Shown: piece after piece, positions 23,161 to 32,142 of the stretch
Layout of the letters: the number at the start of each line of letters is the position of its first letter
How positions within the stretch are numbered: position 1 is the first letter of the stretch
Assembly: GCA_965215445.1 (NCBI GenBank)
Contig: CBDCDT010000002.1
Span: 1-64,000 of the forward strand
Source: CBDBLK01 sp965215445
GTDB lineage: Bacteria > Bdellovibrionota > Bacteriovoracia > Bacteriovoracales > Bacteriovoracaceae
Direction: 5' to 3'
Length of the DNA stretch: 64,000 bases
Program-made: the position numbers and the translations under genes
Notes under the pieces: model-generated
The model's database searches: none
What the model was told of the DNA's origin: nothing
The model's input: the letters and a program-made list of their open reading frames with translations, nothing else

Positions 23161-24780
23161 TTGTGCGGAGTCGTCGGAATCGCAACTTCCGCAAATAACG
23201 CCCAGGCGGCGGCGGAGGTAGCGCGCGGTTTAATGGCCCTGCAACACCGCGGACAAGACGCTGCGGGCCTGCTCTCCTTCGACCACAGCGAACAAAAATT
23301 TCACCAAGTCAAAGACCGCGGCCTGGTTTCCCAAGTGCTGGACGCTCCGGCGCGAAAGATGCCCGGGCAGTTGGCCATCGGGCACACCCGCTACACGACA
23401 GTGGGCAATAGTCACAGTCGGGATTTCCAGCCGCTGGTGAGTGATGAAGGCATTCCGGTGGGCATGGTTCACAACGGCAACCTGGTCAACTACACCAGTT
23501 TGGCCAAAGAAGTTTTGCACAGGCGCGAACGCCCCTTGCAAACCGGCAACGATTTGGAACTTTTGCTACACCTGTGGTGTCGCAAACTGGACAAAACTCC
23601 GACGATAAAAAACTGTCTCCAGGCCGCACAAAACATTTTGACCAAGGCCCGGGGGGCCTACTCCCTGGTGGGGATTTTGCCTTCGATTGGGCTGTTTGCC
23701 CTGCGCGACCCGGCCGGCATCCGACCGCTGGTTTTGGGACGACGCGAGCGCGACAACGGCCGGGCGGATTACTGCGTTTGCAGCGAGACGGGTGCTTTGC
23801 GCTTTCTGGGCTACCAATACCTGCGCGAAGTGGCCCCGGGGGAATTGCTGGTTATCGACCAAAACGGCGAACTCTTTTCCCACATCTTAACAAAAAACTA
23901 CAATGAAAACAGGATAAGTGCTCACAATTTGGGCCAGATTGGGGGGAAGCAAACTGGAGCGACTGAGGCGTGCTCCCTGCACGTCGCAAGGAGCGACAGT
24001 GCAGCTGACCCACAAGATGGTCTGAAGTGTGAGTACGTTGAAACTCAAAGGCCCGCTCACTGTATGTTTGAGTGGGTCTATTTCGCCGGGGCCGAAGGAA
24101 GCATTGAAAAACGCTCGGTATATTCCGCGCGCTTGAATTTGGGCCGGCTGCTCGCGCGCAAAATAGCGCCCATGATTGAGCGCGGAGAAATCCACCCCGA
24201 CGTGGTCTGCCCCGTACCCGACACCGGCCGCACCGCCGCCATCGCCCTGGCCGAGGCCCTCCAACTTCCCTACCGCGAGGGCCTGATTAAAAACCGCTAC
24301 GTCCAGCGCAGTTTTATCCTCAAAAACCAGGCCGAAAGGGAACGCGCGGTGGAACTTAAACTGACTCCGGTGGAGAGCGTGGTCGCCGGAAAAAATGTCT
24401 TGTTGGCCGACGACAGTCTGGTTCGCGGCACCACCGCACGGCAAATCATCAAGCTGCTCAAACGCTATGGGGCCAGGGAAGTGGTTTTGGCCTTGAGTTG
24501 CCCGCCCATCAAATTTCCCTGTTTTTATGGCATCGACTTTCCCTTTGCCTCCCATTTGGTGGCCAGTCAGCGAACGCCCTCTCAAATCGCCGAAAAAGTG
24601 GGGGCCGATGCCGTGGTTTATCTGGACGAGGCCGACCTCCCCCGGGCGATTGGAACCACCAAGCTGTGTTCGGCCTGTCTCAACGGAAACTATCCCGTGG
24701 GTGCCGAGCACGCCGAAGAATTTGCGCATGAACGCCGACGACATTCCAACAATCCAAAACCGATGGAGAGCAATTTATGA
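23161..24780 (+). CDS. purF: Amidophosphoribosyltransferase with in-frame repeat insertion
   Basis: 539 residues from a TTG (SD AAGGGGAGG), so the glutaminase nucleophile is Cys2 (CGVVGIA). First committed step of purine synthesis: PRPP plus glutamine to phosphoribosylamine. The N-terminal Ntn amidotransferase domain (HRGQDAAG, GHTRYTT) spans ~1-245 and the PRTase domain has its PRPP loop (NVLLADDSLVRGTT) and cluster-type cysteines (LCSACLNG). Between the domains, residues 251-291 are foreign: they are encoded by a 119-bp palindromic repeat also found in purM. The family normally has 470-510 residues. Stop overlaps purE by four bases. Confidence 0.95.
   Translation: MCGVVGIATSANNAQAAAEVARGLMALQHRGQDAAGLLSFDHSEQKFHQVKDRGLVSQVLDAPARKMPGQLAIGHTRYTTVGNSHSRDFQPLVSDEGIPVGMVHNGNLVNYTSLAKEVLHRRERPLQTGNDLELLLHLWCRKLDKTPTIKNCLQAAQNILTKARGAYSLVGILPSIGLFALRDPAGIRPLVLGRRERDNGRADYCVCSETGALRFLGYQYLREVAPGELLVIDQNGELFSHILTKNYNENRISAHNLGQIGGKQTGATEACSLHVARSDSAADPQDGLKCEYVETQRPAHCMFEWVYFAGAEGSIEKRSVYSARLNLGRLLARKIAPMIERGEIHPDVVCPVPDTGRTAAIALAEALQLPYREGLIKNRYVQRSFILKNQAERERAVELKLTPVESVVAGKNVLLADDSLVRGTTARQIIKLLKRYGAREVVLALSCPPIKFPCFYGIDFPFASHLVASQRTPSQIAEKVGADAVVYLDEADLPRAIGTTKLCSACLNGNYPVGAEHAEEFAHERRRHSNNPKPMESNL
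23915..24033 (+). repeat. 119-bp palindromic protein-coding repeat, copy 1 (in purF)
   Basis: Matches the copy at 37004-37122 at 111 of 119 positions. The ends are inverted (CTCACA near the start, TGTGAG at the end) and a strong hairpin sits inside at 23977-24004: CTGCACGTCGC, loop AAGGA, GCGAC, a bulged A, GTGCAG. Inserted in the only open forward frame, it adds peptide SAHNLGQIGG...LKCE between the two PurF domains. Confidence 0.85.
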
Positions 24781-25535
24781 AAGCTTTAGTTTTGTTTGGT
24801 TCATCCAGCGACGAATACGTTTACGCACCTTTGACCGAATCTCTGCAAGCATCCTGTGAAGCGGAATGTATCGTGGTTTCCGCCCATCGCGACCCCAAGC
24901 GCCTGGCCCAGGTTTTGCGTGAGCGCGACTACCACTTTGTGGTGGCCGGAGCGGGGCTGGCAGCGCACTTGCCGGGAGTGGTGGCCAGTCAGGTGGACTG
25001 TCCGGTCATCGGCGTTCCCGTCGCCGCACACTTTTCGGGACTGGATGCCTTTTTAAGTATCGTGCAAATGCCCTTTGGAGTGCCGGTCACCGCCTGTGGC
25101 AGTGGGGAAGAAAAAGCGATCGCCCCCTGGGCAAACAAAGTCTCGCAATACCCCTTGGAAAGTTTTGAACGTTACGACGTCGTTATTCACCCCACCGCCT
25201 TACAATACGAATATGCCCAGCGCGAATGGAAACGCCTGCAAGAATACGCCATCAAGCGGGAAGTGCGCCTGGAATTGTGTGAAGAAGTTTCCGGTCAGCG
25301 CCCCTCCATCGCCTTGGTCACCGAGCCAGATCAGGTGGAAAGCGACCCCGAACACGCTTGCGTCCTGCACAGCTATCTTTTGGATAAAACCGCGTGCCGG
25401 CAACCGCGCTACGCTTTGAATTTATTTCACCTCGCCCGCGAACAGGGGGGGCTGTGGGTGGGAACCAACAATTCCCGCAATGCCCTTTCCACCTGGCTCC
25501 AGTGGCGTGACGTTTTACACCGGAGGAATGATTGA
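24777..25535 (+). CDS. purE: N5-CAIR mutase / AIR carboxylase with C-terminal extension
   Basis: 252 residues. Residues 1-~125 are PurE: FGSSSDE, VVSAHRDP (family SAHRTP), AGAGLAAHLPGVVAS, VIGVPV and SIVQMPFGVPV. It makes CAIR, the carboxylated imidazole intermediate. Class I PurE proteins stop near 160 residues, where a NAALLA helix caps the octamer; here the canonical end is absent and ~120 extra residues follow that match nothing I recognise, ending GGLWVGTNNSRNALSTWL. No purK is seen in the window. Coupled to purF (ATGA) and purC. Confidence 0.85.
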   Translation: MKALVLFGSSSDEYVYAPLTESLQASCEAECIVVSAHRDPKRLAQVLRERDYHFVVAGAGLAAHLPGVVASQVDCPVIGVPVAAHFSGLDAFLSIVQMPFGVPVTACGSGEEKAIAPWANKVSQYPLESFERYDVVIHPTALQYEYAQREWKRLQEYAIKREVRLELCEEVSGQRPSIALVTEPDQVESDPEHACVLHSYLLDKTACRQPRYALNLFHLAREQGGLWVGTNNSRNALSTWLQWRDVLHRRND

Positions 25536-26593
25536 TGACAACTCTTCTTCATCGTGGCAGCGTTAAAGATATTTTAGGTGTTGAGGGAGGCTCGCCCTAT
25601 CTCTTTTGCTACAGCGACCGCTATTCGGTTTTCGACTGGGGGGCCATGCCCGACGCCCTCGAAGGCAAGGGCCAAACGCTGGCCTTTATGGCGGATTTTT
25701 TCTTTCGCCATCTGCCCGCAGGAATGAAACACCACTCGCTGGGCCTTTGTGACAAAAACGGAGAGGCCAAGGCCCCCGAATATGTAGACCGCTACCTCAA
25801 GGTTTTGCCGGTGCGGGTTTTGCGGCCGCCTTTTGAAAAAGGCAAATATGATTACCGCGCCTACGGCGACCGCCCTTTGGGGGCGCTGGTGCCCTTGGAA
25901 GTGATCTTCCGCTTTGGAGTGCCGAAGGGTTCGAGTTTGCTCAAACGCGCCAGCGACCCCGTCTACTGCCAAAGTCTTGGACTGGAAAGGCCACCCCGCC
26001 AAGGGGAACGCTTCGAGCGGCCGATTCTCGAATTTTCCACCAAGCTGGAGAGCAGCGACCGCTATCTGAAAATGGAAAACGCCCGCCAAATGGCGGGGTT
26101 GAGCGAGTCCGAATGGCAGCGTTTGAAAGAGTCGTCCTTAAAACTTGCGATGCATTTGAAAGACCTCTTTGCCCGCAGTGAAATCGAACTGTGGGACGGC
26201 AAGTTTGAGTGGGCCTTTGCCCCGGAACTGCGCCAGGATGGAGATCGCGACTTTTGGCTGATCGACAGTATCGGCCCGGACGAATTGCGCCTGAGCTATC
26301 GGGGCATTTCTCTGAGCAAAGAGAATTTGCGCCAATGCTACCAGCAAAGCGCCTGGCGAGAGGCGCTGGAAGAGGCCAAAACCCTGGCGCGCAGGCGCGA
26401 AGTGAGCGATTGGAAATCCATCTGCCTGGAGGAATTTAAAATTTCACCCCCTCCCTTAAAAAAGGAAATCAAATGTGCTGCCGAAATGATGTATCAGGCA
26501 CTGGCCAATACTTTGGCGACGAGTGCGCGGGAATCGGCCCCCTTTCCCCGCGCCTGGGGATTGGAACAGGTGGCCGACTTTTGGGCGCAATAA
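25535..26593 (+). CDS. purC: Phosphoribosylaminoimidazole-succinocarboxamide synthase
   Basis: 352 residues from the ATG at 25535, chosen for GGAGG at 25523-25527; a TTG one codon earlier is possible. It joins CAIR and aspartate with ATP to SAICAR. Landmarks: GSVKD and YSDRYSVFDWG at the N-terminus, VLPVRVLRP, RPLGALVPLEVI, PILEFSTKLE, and the ATP/metal motif LWDGKFEWAF with DSIGPDELRL. It is longer than the ~240-residue bacterial type and resembles the long PurC form. Overlaps the purE stop; two bases before purD. Confidence 0.93.
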   Translation: MTTLLHRGSVKDILGVEGGSPYLFCYSDRYSVFDWGAMPDALEGKGQTLAFMADFFFRHLPAGMKHHSLGLCDKNGEAKAPEYVDRYLKVLPVRVLRPPFEKGKYDYRAYGDRPLGALVPLEVIFRFGVPKGSSLLKRASDPVYCQSLGLERPPRQGERFERPILEFSTKLESSDRYLKMENARQMAGLSESEWQRLKESSLKLAMHLKDLFARSEIELWDGKFEWAFAPELRQDGDRDFWLIDSIGPDELRLSYRGISLSKENLRQCYQQSAWREALEEAKTLARRREVSDWKSICLEEFKISPPPLKKEIKCAAEMMYQALANTLATSARESAPFPRAWGLEQVADFWAQ

Positions 26594-26594
26594 T

Positions 26595-27878
26595 ATGAAA
26601 ATTTTAGTTATCGGTTCCGGCGGCCGCGAACACGCCCTGGCCCACAAGCTGGCCGGCGAGTCAGGAATCTGCGAAGTTATCGTCACCCCCGGCAACGCGG
26701 GAATGTCCCGCTCCCCCAACCTTCGCTGTGAAGCGATTTCCGCCTCCGATAGCGAGGGTCTGCTCGCCTTGTGCGAGCGGGAACGTCCGGGACTGGTAGT
26801 CATCGGCCCGGAGGGGCCACTCGCCGCGGGCCTTGCCGATACACTCAATGCTCAAAAGTTTAAAGTCTTTGGGCCATCTGCCGCCGCCACCCGTTTGGAG
26901 AGTTCCAAAATCTTTGCCAAACAACTGATGTGCGAGCGGGGCATACCCACCGCCCGTTTTCAGAGCTATGCCAACTGCCAAGACGCCTTAAAAGGCCTTG
27001 AGCGTTGGGACGTGGAAAAGGGCATTGCCATCAAGATGGACGCTCTGGCGGCGGGCAAGGGCGTGCGCATGGTACGCAACCGACAGGACGCCCGCCAGGC
27101 CCTGAAAGATTTTAAGCAAAGTGTTGTCATCGAAGAAGAGTTGCACGGGTTTGAGGCCAGTGCCTTTTTCCTGTGCGACGGGTTCGAGTTTCGCTGTCTG
27201 GGACTGGCCTGTGATTATAAGCGCCTGCTCGATGAAGGCGCAGGCCCCAACACCGGAGGTATGGGCGTGGTCGCCCCCCACCACGCCCTTCGAGATGCCA
27301 TTCCCGAAGGTGTAGAGGGACTGGGAGAAAAAATCGTCGCTCCGGTACTCACTGAGATGCGCCGGCAGGGGCATCCCTTTAGCGGCGTGCTCTTTGTGGG
27401 TCTGATGGTTACTCCCGACGGTTCCCGCGTGCTGGAATTTAACGTGCGCTTTGGAGACCCCGAAACCCAGGCCCTACTCCCCTTGCTGGCGGTGGACTTG
27501 CACCCCTGGTTGCTCGCCTGTGCGCAAGGAGGCCTTTCTCAATTGCCCCGCGGCCCTTTGCCTTTAAAAGAGGGAGTCGCCGTGCATGTGGTGCTGGCCA
27601 GTGGAGGCTATGCCAACACCGAAGGCGCGCCTCTCTCGTTGAATCACCCCATCACTTATTGCGGAGATCACTGGCCGCGAAATGTGCAAACCCCGAACGT
27701 CTGCCACTTTTTTGCCGGAGTCAAAGCAGAGGGGAACGCCCTGATCAATTGCGGTGGGCGCGTGCTGGGGGTAACCGCGCTGGGGAATAATCTCGAACAG
27801 GCGCGAGCGCTCACTTATGCGCAAGTGGAAAAAATTCACTTTGAGGGCGTCCAGTGGAGAAAGGACATTGGAAAATGA
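26595..27878 (+). CDS. purD: Phosphoribosylamine-glycine ligase
   Basis: 427 residues from the ATG at 26595, one base after the purC stop; the frame's earlier start lies inside purC. The enzyme makes GAR from phosphoribosylamine, glycine and ATP. ATP-grasp features: VIGSGGREHALA at the start, PSAAATRLESSK, VIKMDALAAGKG form (IAIKMDALAAGKG), GAGPNTGGMGVV and FNVRFGDPETQ. Length is standard. No own SD, so reinitiation after purC is likely. Its stop overlaps the ATG of the next gene (ATGA). Confidence 0.95.
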   Translation: MKILVIGSGGREHALAHKLAGESGICEVIVTPGNAGMSRSPNLRCEAISASDSEGLLALCERERPGLVVIGPEGPLAAGLADTLNAQKFKVFGPSAAATRLESSKIFAKQLMCERGIPTARFQSYANCQDALKGLERWDVEKGIAIKMDALAAGKGVRMVRNRQDARQALKDFKQSVVIEEELHGFEASAFFLCDGFEFRCLGLACDYKRLLDEGAGPNTGGMGVVAPHHALRDAIPEGVEGLGEKIVAPVLTEMRRQGHPFSGVLFVGLMVTPDGSRVLEFNVRFGDPETQALLPLLAVDLHPWLLACAQGGLSQLPRGPLPLKEGVAVHVVLASGGYANTEGAPLSLNHPITYCGDHWPRNVQTPNVCHFFAGVKAEGNALINCGGRVLGVTALGNNLEQARALTYAQVEKIHFEGVQWRKDIGK

Positions 27879-30800
27879 ACTCCCCCACTCCGTGCTGTTT
27901 TATACTGGCCTCCGGCCGTGGCAGCAACGCCGAGACGCTGGCCAAGACAGCGCTGGAACGCGGATTTGACCTGCGCGGACTGATCTCTGACCGGGCAGAC
28001 GCTCCGGTGCTTGCACGCATGCAAAAACTGGGAGTTCCCCACTGGTGCCTGCCCTTTTCCACTCACAGAAAGCACCACGAAAGCTGCATACTCGATTTGA
28101 TCCGCCAGCATTGTGCTGAAAACGATCATATCTGGATTTTTTTAGCGGGTTACAAACGCCTGCTCACCAACCATTTTTTGAAAGCGTTTTACGATTCCAC
28201 CTTAAAAACCAACCGCGTGGTCAACATCCACCCTTCCCTGTTGCCCGATTTTCCAGGCCTCAATGCCTATGCGCAAGCTCACCGGGCGAAAGTCTGGAAC
28301 AGTGGCTGCAGCGTTCACTTTGTCGACGAGGGCATGGATACTGGGCCGATGATTGCCCAGGAGAGTTTTGAGGCAAAACCCGGTTGCAGTCTGGAAGAAT
28401 ACCAGGCCTTTGGCCTGACGCTCGAACACCGGCTCTATCCCCAAGTCTTTGCAGAAATTATGAGTGGGCAATTTCGCTTGAACAAAAGGCCAAAGCTATA
28501 CCGCTTTGAAGTCTGGCCGCGCTTTTCTCGCGGTCAAGGGCGCTTTTACAAAATCGCCGTAGAGGGTGCTACCGAGGAATTAAAAGAAAAACTGGCGCAA
28601 AATTTTTATGATCCCCAATGTGAAAACCTTTATTCTTCAGAGTATCCCCTGCCGGAAAACGCCTCTCACATAGTAGAAGTCGGATTGCGTCCGGGAGTCA
28701 CCGACAACACCGGGCGGGCGGGCGAGCAAATTCTGTCGCTTTTGGGAGTCGCAGGCAAAGTTTTTTCGGGGCGCTTGTTTTTGCTGAACAATGCCCAAGA
28801 CGGCGAACGATTGGAGGACTTCGGCAACCCCTTGGTTGAAAATATTCAAGTTTATGAGCGCAAAGTTTTTGCAGAATTACAGCGTTTCCAAAACATCATC
28901 CTGCCCACGGTGGAAAGGCAAGCTCTCGGCAATAATCAAAATCCCCAGGTGGCCCTGGACAAAAGCGATGCCGACTTGGAAGAGTTGTCGCGCAAGGGAT
29001 GCCTGGCCTTAAACTTAAGCGAAATGCGCGCGATTCGCGCCCACTTTGAACGTCCCGAAATAAAAGAAAATCGGCGCAGGCGCAACCTTCCCGCATGGCC
29101 GACCCAATTGGAATTGGAAGTTTTGGCCCAAACCTGGTCGGAACATTGCAAGCACAAAATCTTTGCCGCCCATATTGACTACTCGGAAGGAAAATCAGAC
29201 CACAGCGAACGCATCCCGGGACTCTATCCCCACTTCATCAAAAGACTCACCCGCCAAGTCATCAAAAAACGCGGACTCACCTGGGCGCGCTCCGTATTCA
29301 GTGACAACGCGGGAGTGGTGCGCTTTGATTCCCGGGTCGATCTTTGTATCAAGGTCGAAACCCACAACGCCCCTTCGGCCCTCGACCCCTACGGTGGAGC
29401 ACTGACCGGCATTTTGGGAGTCAACCGCGACATTTTAGGTTGTGGTATGGGGGCCAGGCCAATCGCCAACACCGACGTTTTTTGTGTGGCCTCGGGCGAG
29501 CTTCCCCAAAAAATCGGAGAAAAGCGCATGCCGGCGGGCATCCCGCTTCCCGCCCCCTTGCTCAAGGGAGTTCACCGGGGAGTTCAGGAAGGGGGCAACA
29601 AAAGCGGTATCCCCACGGTGGGCGGGGCCATGCACTTTGATGCCAACTATGCGGGCAGGCCGTTGGTCTTTTGTGGCACGGTAGGGGTGATGCCTCAAAC
29701 TCTGGAAGACGGGCGCGAGGGCACACTCAAGGACGCAAAAGCTGGCGACCTCATCGTGGTCATCGGCGGAGCGGTCGGTGCCGACGGCATCCACGGTGCC
29801 ACTTTTAGCTCCCAGGAACTCAGGCACGACTCCCCCGCCACCGCAGTTCAAATTGGCGATCCCATCACTCAAAAGCGGGTCAATGACTTTTTAGTTCAGG
29901 CACAAAAGCAGTGTCTCTACAACTGCATCACCGACAACGGCGCCGGAGGCCTTGCCAGTTCAGTGGGAGAAATGGCCACTCTCACCGGCGGCGCCCGCCT
30001 CGACCTGAGCAAATGCCCGCTCAAGTACCCGGGCCTTGCCCCTTGGGAAATTATGATTTCCGAAAGTCAAGAGCGCATGACCCTGGCCATTCCTCCCAAA
30101 AATTGGGAAGCGTTTTTGGCACTGGCCAGGGACTGCAACGTAGAGGCGCACTCGCTGGGAGAGTTTAACGACAGCGGCCTTTTGGAAGTCTTTTTTGCCA
30201 AACAATTGGTGGGCCTTCTGGATTTGGAATTTCTGCACCGGGGAGTTCCCAGCATGGAACTCAAAGCGGTGTGGAATGGCCCCAAAGAGCGCCCCCGTTG
30301 GTTTCCCACTCTGTGCAAACCAAAATTGCGCATTGAGGACTTGGGAGAGTGCCTGCTCAAACTCCTTGCCAGTGAAAATATTGCCAGCAAGGCAGCATGG
30401 GTGGAGCAATACGACCAGGAAGTCCAGGCCGCCACTTATACCAAACCCTTTGTGGGAAAGCGCCAACGCGTACCCGGCGACGGGGCGGTTTTGGGGTTGG
30501 CCCCTCACGGAGGAGAGGAAACCAACGCCATCGCCATCGGCCACGGTCTGGCCCCCACTTTGAGTTTACACGACCCCTACATCATGGCCCAATACAGTGT
30601 CGACGAGGCGATTCGCAACGTGGTGGCCGCTGGGGGAGAGATTCAAACCTTGTGTTTGCTGGACAACTTTTGTTGGCCCGACCCCGTACAAAGCAAAACC
30701 AACCCCGAGGGGGTTTATCGTCTGGGACAACTGGTGCGCACCTGCCGGGGCCTTTACGATACGGCCCTCGCCTACGGAACTCCTCTAGTGAGCGGCAAGG

Positions 30801-31447
30801 ACAGCATGAAAAACAATTTTAAAGGTTTTGATCGCGAGGGAAGGCGGCTTGAAATGGCAATTCTTCCCACACTGCTCATCACCGCCATGGCCAAAACCGA
30901 CGTGCGCTTCACCACCACGCCCGAGTTTCAAAATCCCGGCGACGTGGTTTACTGTCTGGGGGGCACGGGTGATGAAACGCTTTTAGGCAGCGAACTGGCG
31001 GAATTGTTTGAACTCCCTCTCGAAACGCTTGCGCCCTTGTGCGCTTTGGACGCTGCCGATTTGACACTCAACGCCCGCTTGTACCAAACCCTCCACGCCT
31101 CCCTCTCGGCGGGAGAAATCCAGAGTTGCCACGACGTAAGTGAAGGGGGAATTTTGACGGCCTTGTGTGAAGGCCTTTTTGAAGGTGGCGTGGGACTCGA
31201 CCTCCAAGTCGAGACGCCAAACCCACTCACCACCCTTTTCCATCAAGGCCCCGGCCGCATGGTCGTCAGCGTTTCCCCCGCAAAAGAAAGCGCCTTGATC
31301 CGCCGTTTTGCCGCTTTCCCCATGCAAAGATGGGGAGTGGTCACTGCTGGCAAAGGGTGTGAAGACATACGCCTGCAAATACAAGACCGCTATTTCCGCT
31401 TTCCCGTGCCCGAACTCTACCGCGCCTGGAGGGGACGATGGCCTTAA
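27875..31447 (+). CDS. purL: Trifunctional PurN-PurS-PurL fusion: GAR transformylase and FGAM synthase
   Basis: 1190 residues from the ATG at 27875. Residues ~1-200 are PurN (GAR formyltransferase): SGRGSNAETL, the catalytic Asn and His in NIHPSLLP, and the Asp in VHFVDEGMDTGP. Residues ~205-300 resemble PurS, the small FGAM synthase component (VEGATEELKEKLAQNFYDP, LRPGVTDNTGRA). From ~385 on is the PurL synthetase: WSEHCKHK, VKVETHNAPSALDPYGGA, GGAVGADGIHG and two AIRS-like halves. So formylation of GAR and amidation of FGAR, consecutive steps 3 and 4, are in one chain. The glutaminase PurQ follows with a ten-base overlap. No frameshift seen. Confidence 0.9.
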   Translation: MNSPTPCCFILASGRGSNAETLAKTALERGFDLRGLISDRADAPVLARMQKLGVPHWCLPFSTHRKHHESCILDLIRQHCAENDHIWIFLAGYKRLLTNHFLKAFYDSTLKTNRVVNIHPSLLPDFPGLNAYAQAHRAKVWNSGCSVHFVDEGMDTGPMIAQESFEAKPGCSLEEYQAFGLTLEHRLYPQVFAEIMSGQFRLNKRPKLYRFEVWPRFSRGQGRFYKIAVEGATEELKEKLAQNFYDPQCENLYSSEYPLPENASHIVEVGLRPGVTDNTGRAGEQILSLLGVAGKVFSGRLFLLNNAQDGERLEDFGNPLVENIQVYERKVFAELQRFQNIILPTVERQALGNNQNPQVALDKSDADLEELSRKGCLALNLSEMRAIRAHFERPEIKENRRRRNLPAWPTQLELEVLAQTWSEHCKHKIFAAHIDYSEGKSDHSERIPGLYPHFIKRLTRQVIKKRGLTWARSVFSDNAGVVRFDSRVDLCIKVETHNAPSALDPYGGALTGILGVNRDILGCGMGARPIANTDVFCVASGELPQKIGEKRMPAGIPLPAPLLKGVHRGVQEGGNKSGIPTVGGAMHFDANYAGRPLVFCGTVGVMPQTLEDGREGTLKDAKAGDLIVVIGGAVGADGIHGATFSSQELRHDSPATAVQIGDPITQKRVNDFLVQAQKQCLYNCITDNGAGGLASSVGEMATLTGGARLDLSKCPLKYPGLAPWEIMISESQERMTLAIPPKNWEAFLALARDCNVEAHSLGEFNDSGLLEVFFAKQLVGLLDLEFLHRGVPSMELKAVWNGPKERPRWFPTLCKPKLRIEDLGECLLKLLASENIASKAAWVEQYDQEVQAATYTKPFVGKRQRVPGDGAVLGLAPHGGEETNAIAIGHGLAPTLSLHDPYIMAQYSVDEAIRNVVAAGGEIQTLCLLDNFCWPDPVQSKTNPEGVYRLGQLVRTCRGLYDTALAYGTPLVSGKDSMKNNFKGFDREGRRLEMAILPTLLITAMAKTDVRFTTTPEFQNPGDVVYCLGGTGDETLLGSELAELFELPLETLAPLCALDAADLTLNARLYQTLHASLSAGEIQSCHDVSEGGILTALCEGLFEGGVGLDLQVETPNPLTTLFHQGPGRMVVSVSPAKESALIRRFAAFPMQRWGVVTAGKGCEDIRLQIQDRYFRFPVPELYRAWRGRWP

Positions 31448-32142
31448 ACCCAAAAACCGCCCCCACCTTTTTGGTTCTGGGCGGAGAGGGCATTAACTGC
31501 GAGCGCGAAACGGCGCGGGCCTTGGAGACGGCCGGAGTGCGCGCCAAAATCATTCCCCTGTCCCTTTTTTTAAAGCAAAATTTTAAGGTCTGCGATTATC
31601 ACGGACTGGTTCTTCCCGGAGGATTCAGCTTCGGCGACGAACTGGGTTCGGGCCAAATCCTGGCGCTCAAAATGCGCCACTTAAAGGAAGACTTCCTCGC
31701 CGAATTTGTGCGCCAAAAAAGGCCCATCCTGGGCATTTGCAACGGGTTTCAAGTGCTCACCAAGCTGGGACTTCTCCCCGGCGCCTTGGTGCAAAACCAA
31801 AACGGCCGCTTTATCAATCGCTGGGTGGAACTAAAAGCTCCCCATGAGAGTATCTGCGTCTGGACGCGAGGACTCTCAACTTTGCGCCTACCCATTCGCC
31901 ACGGAGAGGGGCGACTGGTTCTCAACTCCAAAGTAACTCCTCACATCGCCCTTCAATACACAGAAGACGTCAATGGTTCTGACCAACAAATCGCGGGCCT
32001 AACTGATCCCAGTGGCCTGATTTTGGGGCTTATGCCCCACCCGGAAGCGGCCACACGGGGAGAAACTTATCCCTCCCGCGAATTACTCGCTCCGGGAAAG
32101 CGCCTGTTTGAAAATATTGCGAATTACCTGCGCCAATCCTAA
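31438..32142 (+). CDS. purQ: FGAM synthase glutaminase subunit
   Basis: 234 residues, overlapping the purL end by ten bases. A class I amidotransferase supplying ammonia to PurL: nucleophile Cys in LGICNGFQVL, and the His-Glu pair in LMPHPEAATRGE. LPGGFSFGDELGSGQI is the PurQ signature. The stop codon overlaps that of the convergent ATPase gene, and the purine operon is interrupted here by three other genes. Confidence 0.93.
   Translation: MALNPKTAPTFLVLGGEGINCERETARALETAGVRAKIIPLSLFLKQNFKVCDYHGLVLPGGFSFGDELGSGQILALKMRHLKEDFLAEFVRQKRPILGICNGFQVLTKLGLLPGALVQNQNGRFINRWVELKAPHESICVWTRGLSTLRLPIRHGEGRLVLNSKVTPHIALQYTEDVNGSDQQIAGLTDPSGLILGLMPHPEAATRGETYPSRELLAPGKRLFENIANYLRQS

Noticed and set aside
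23887..24744. Long minus-strand frame (285 aa) across purF
   Set aside because: It lies antisense to a firmly identified enzyme, has no SD, and contains no recognisable motif; a codon-bias shadow.
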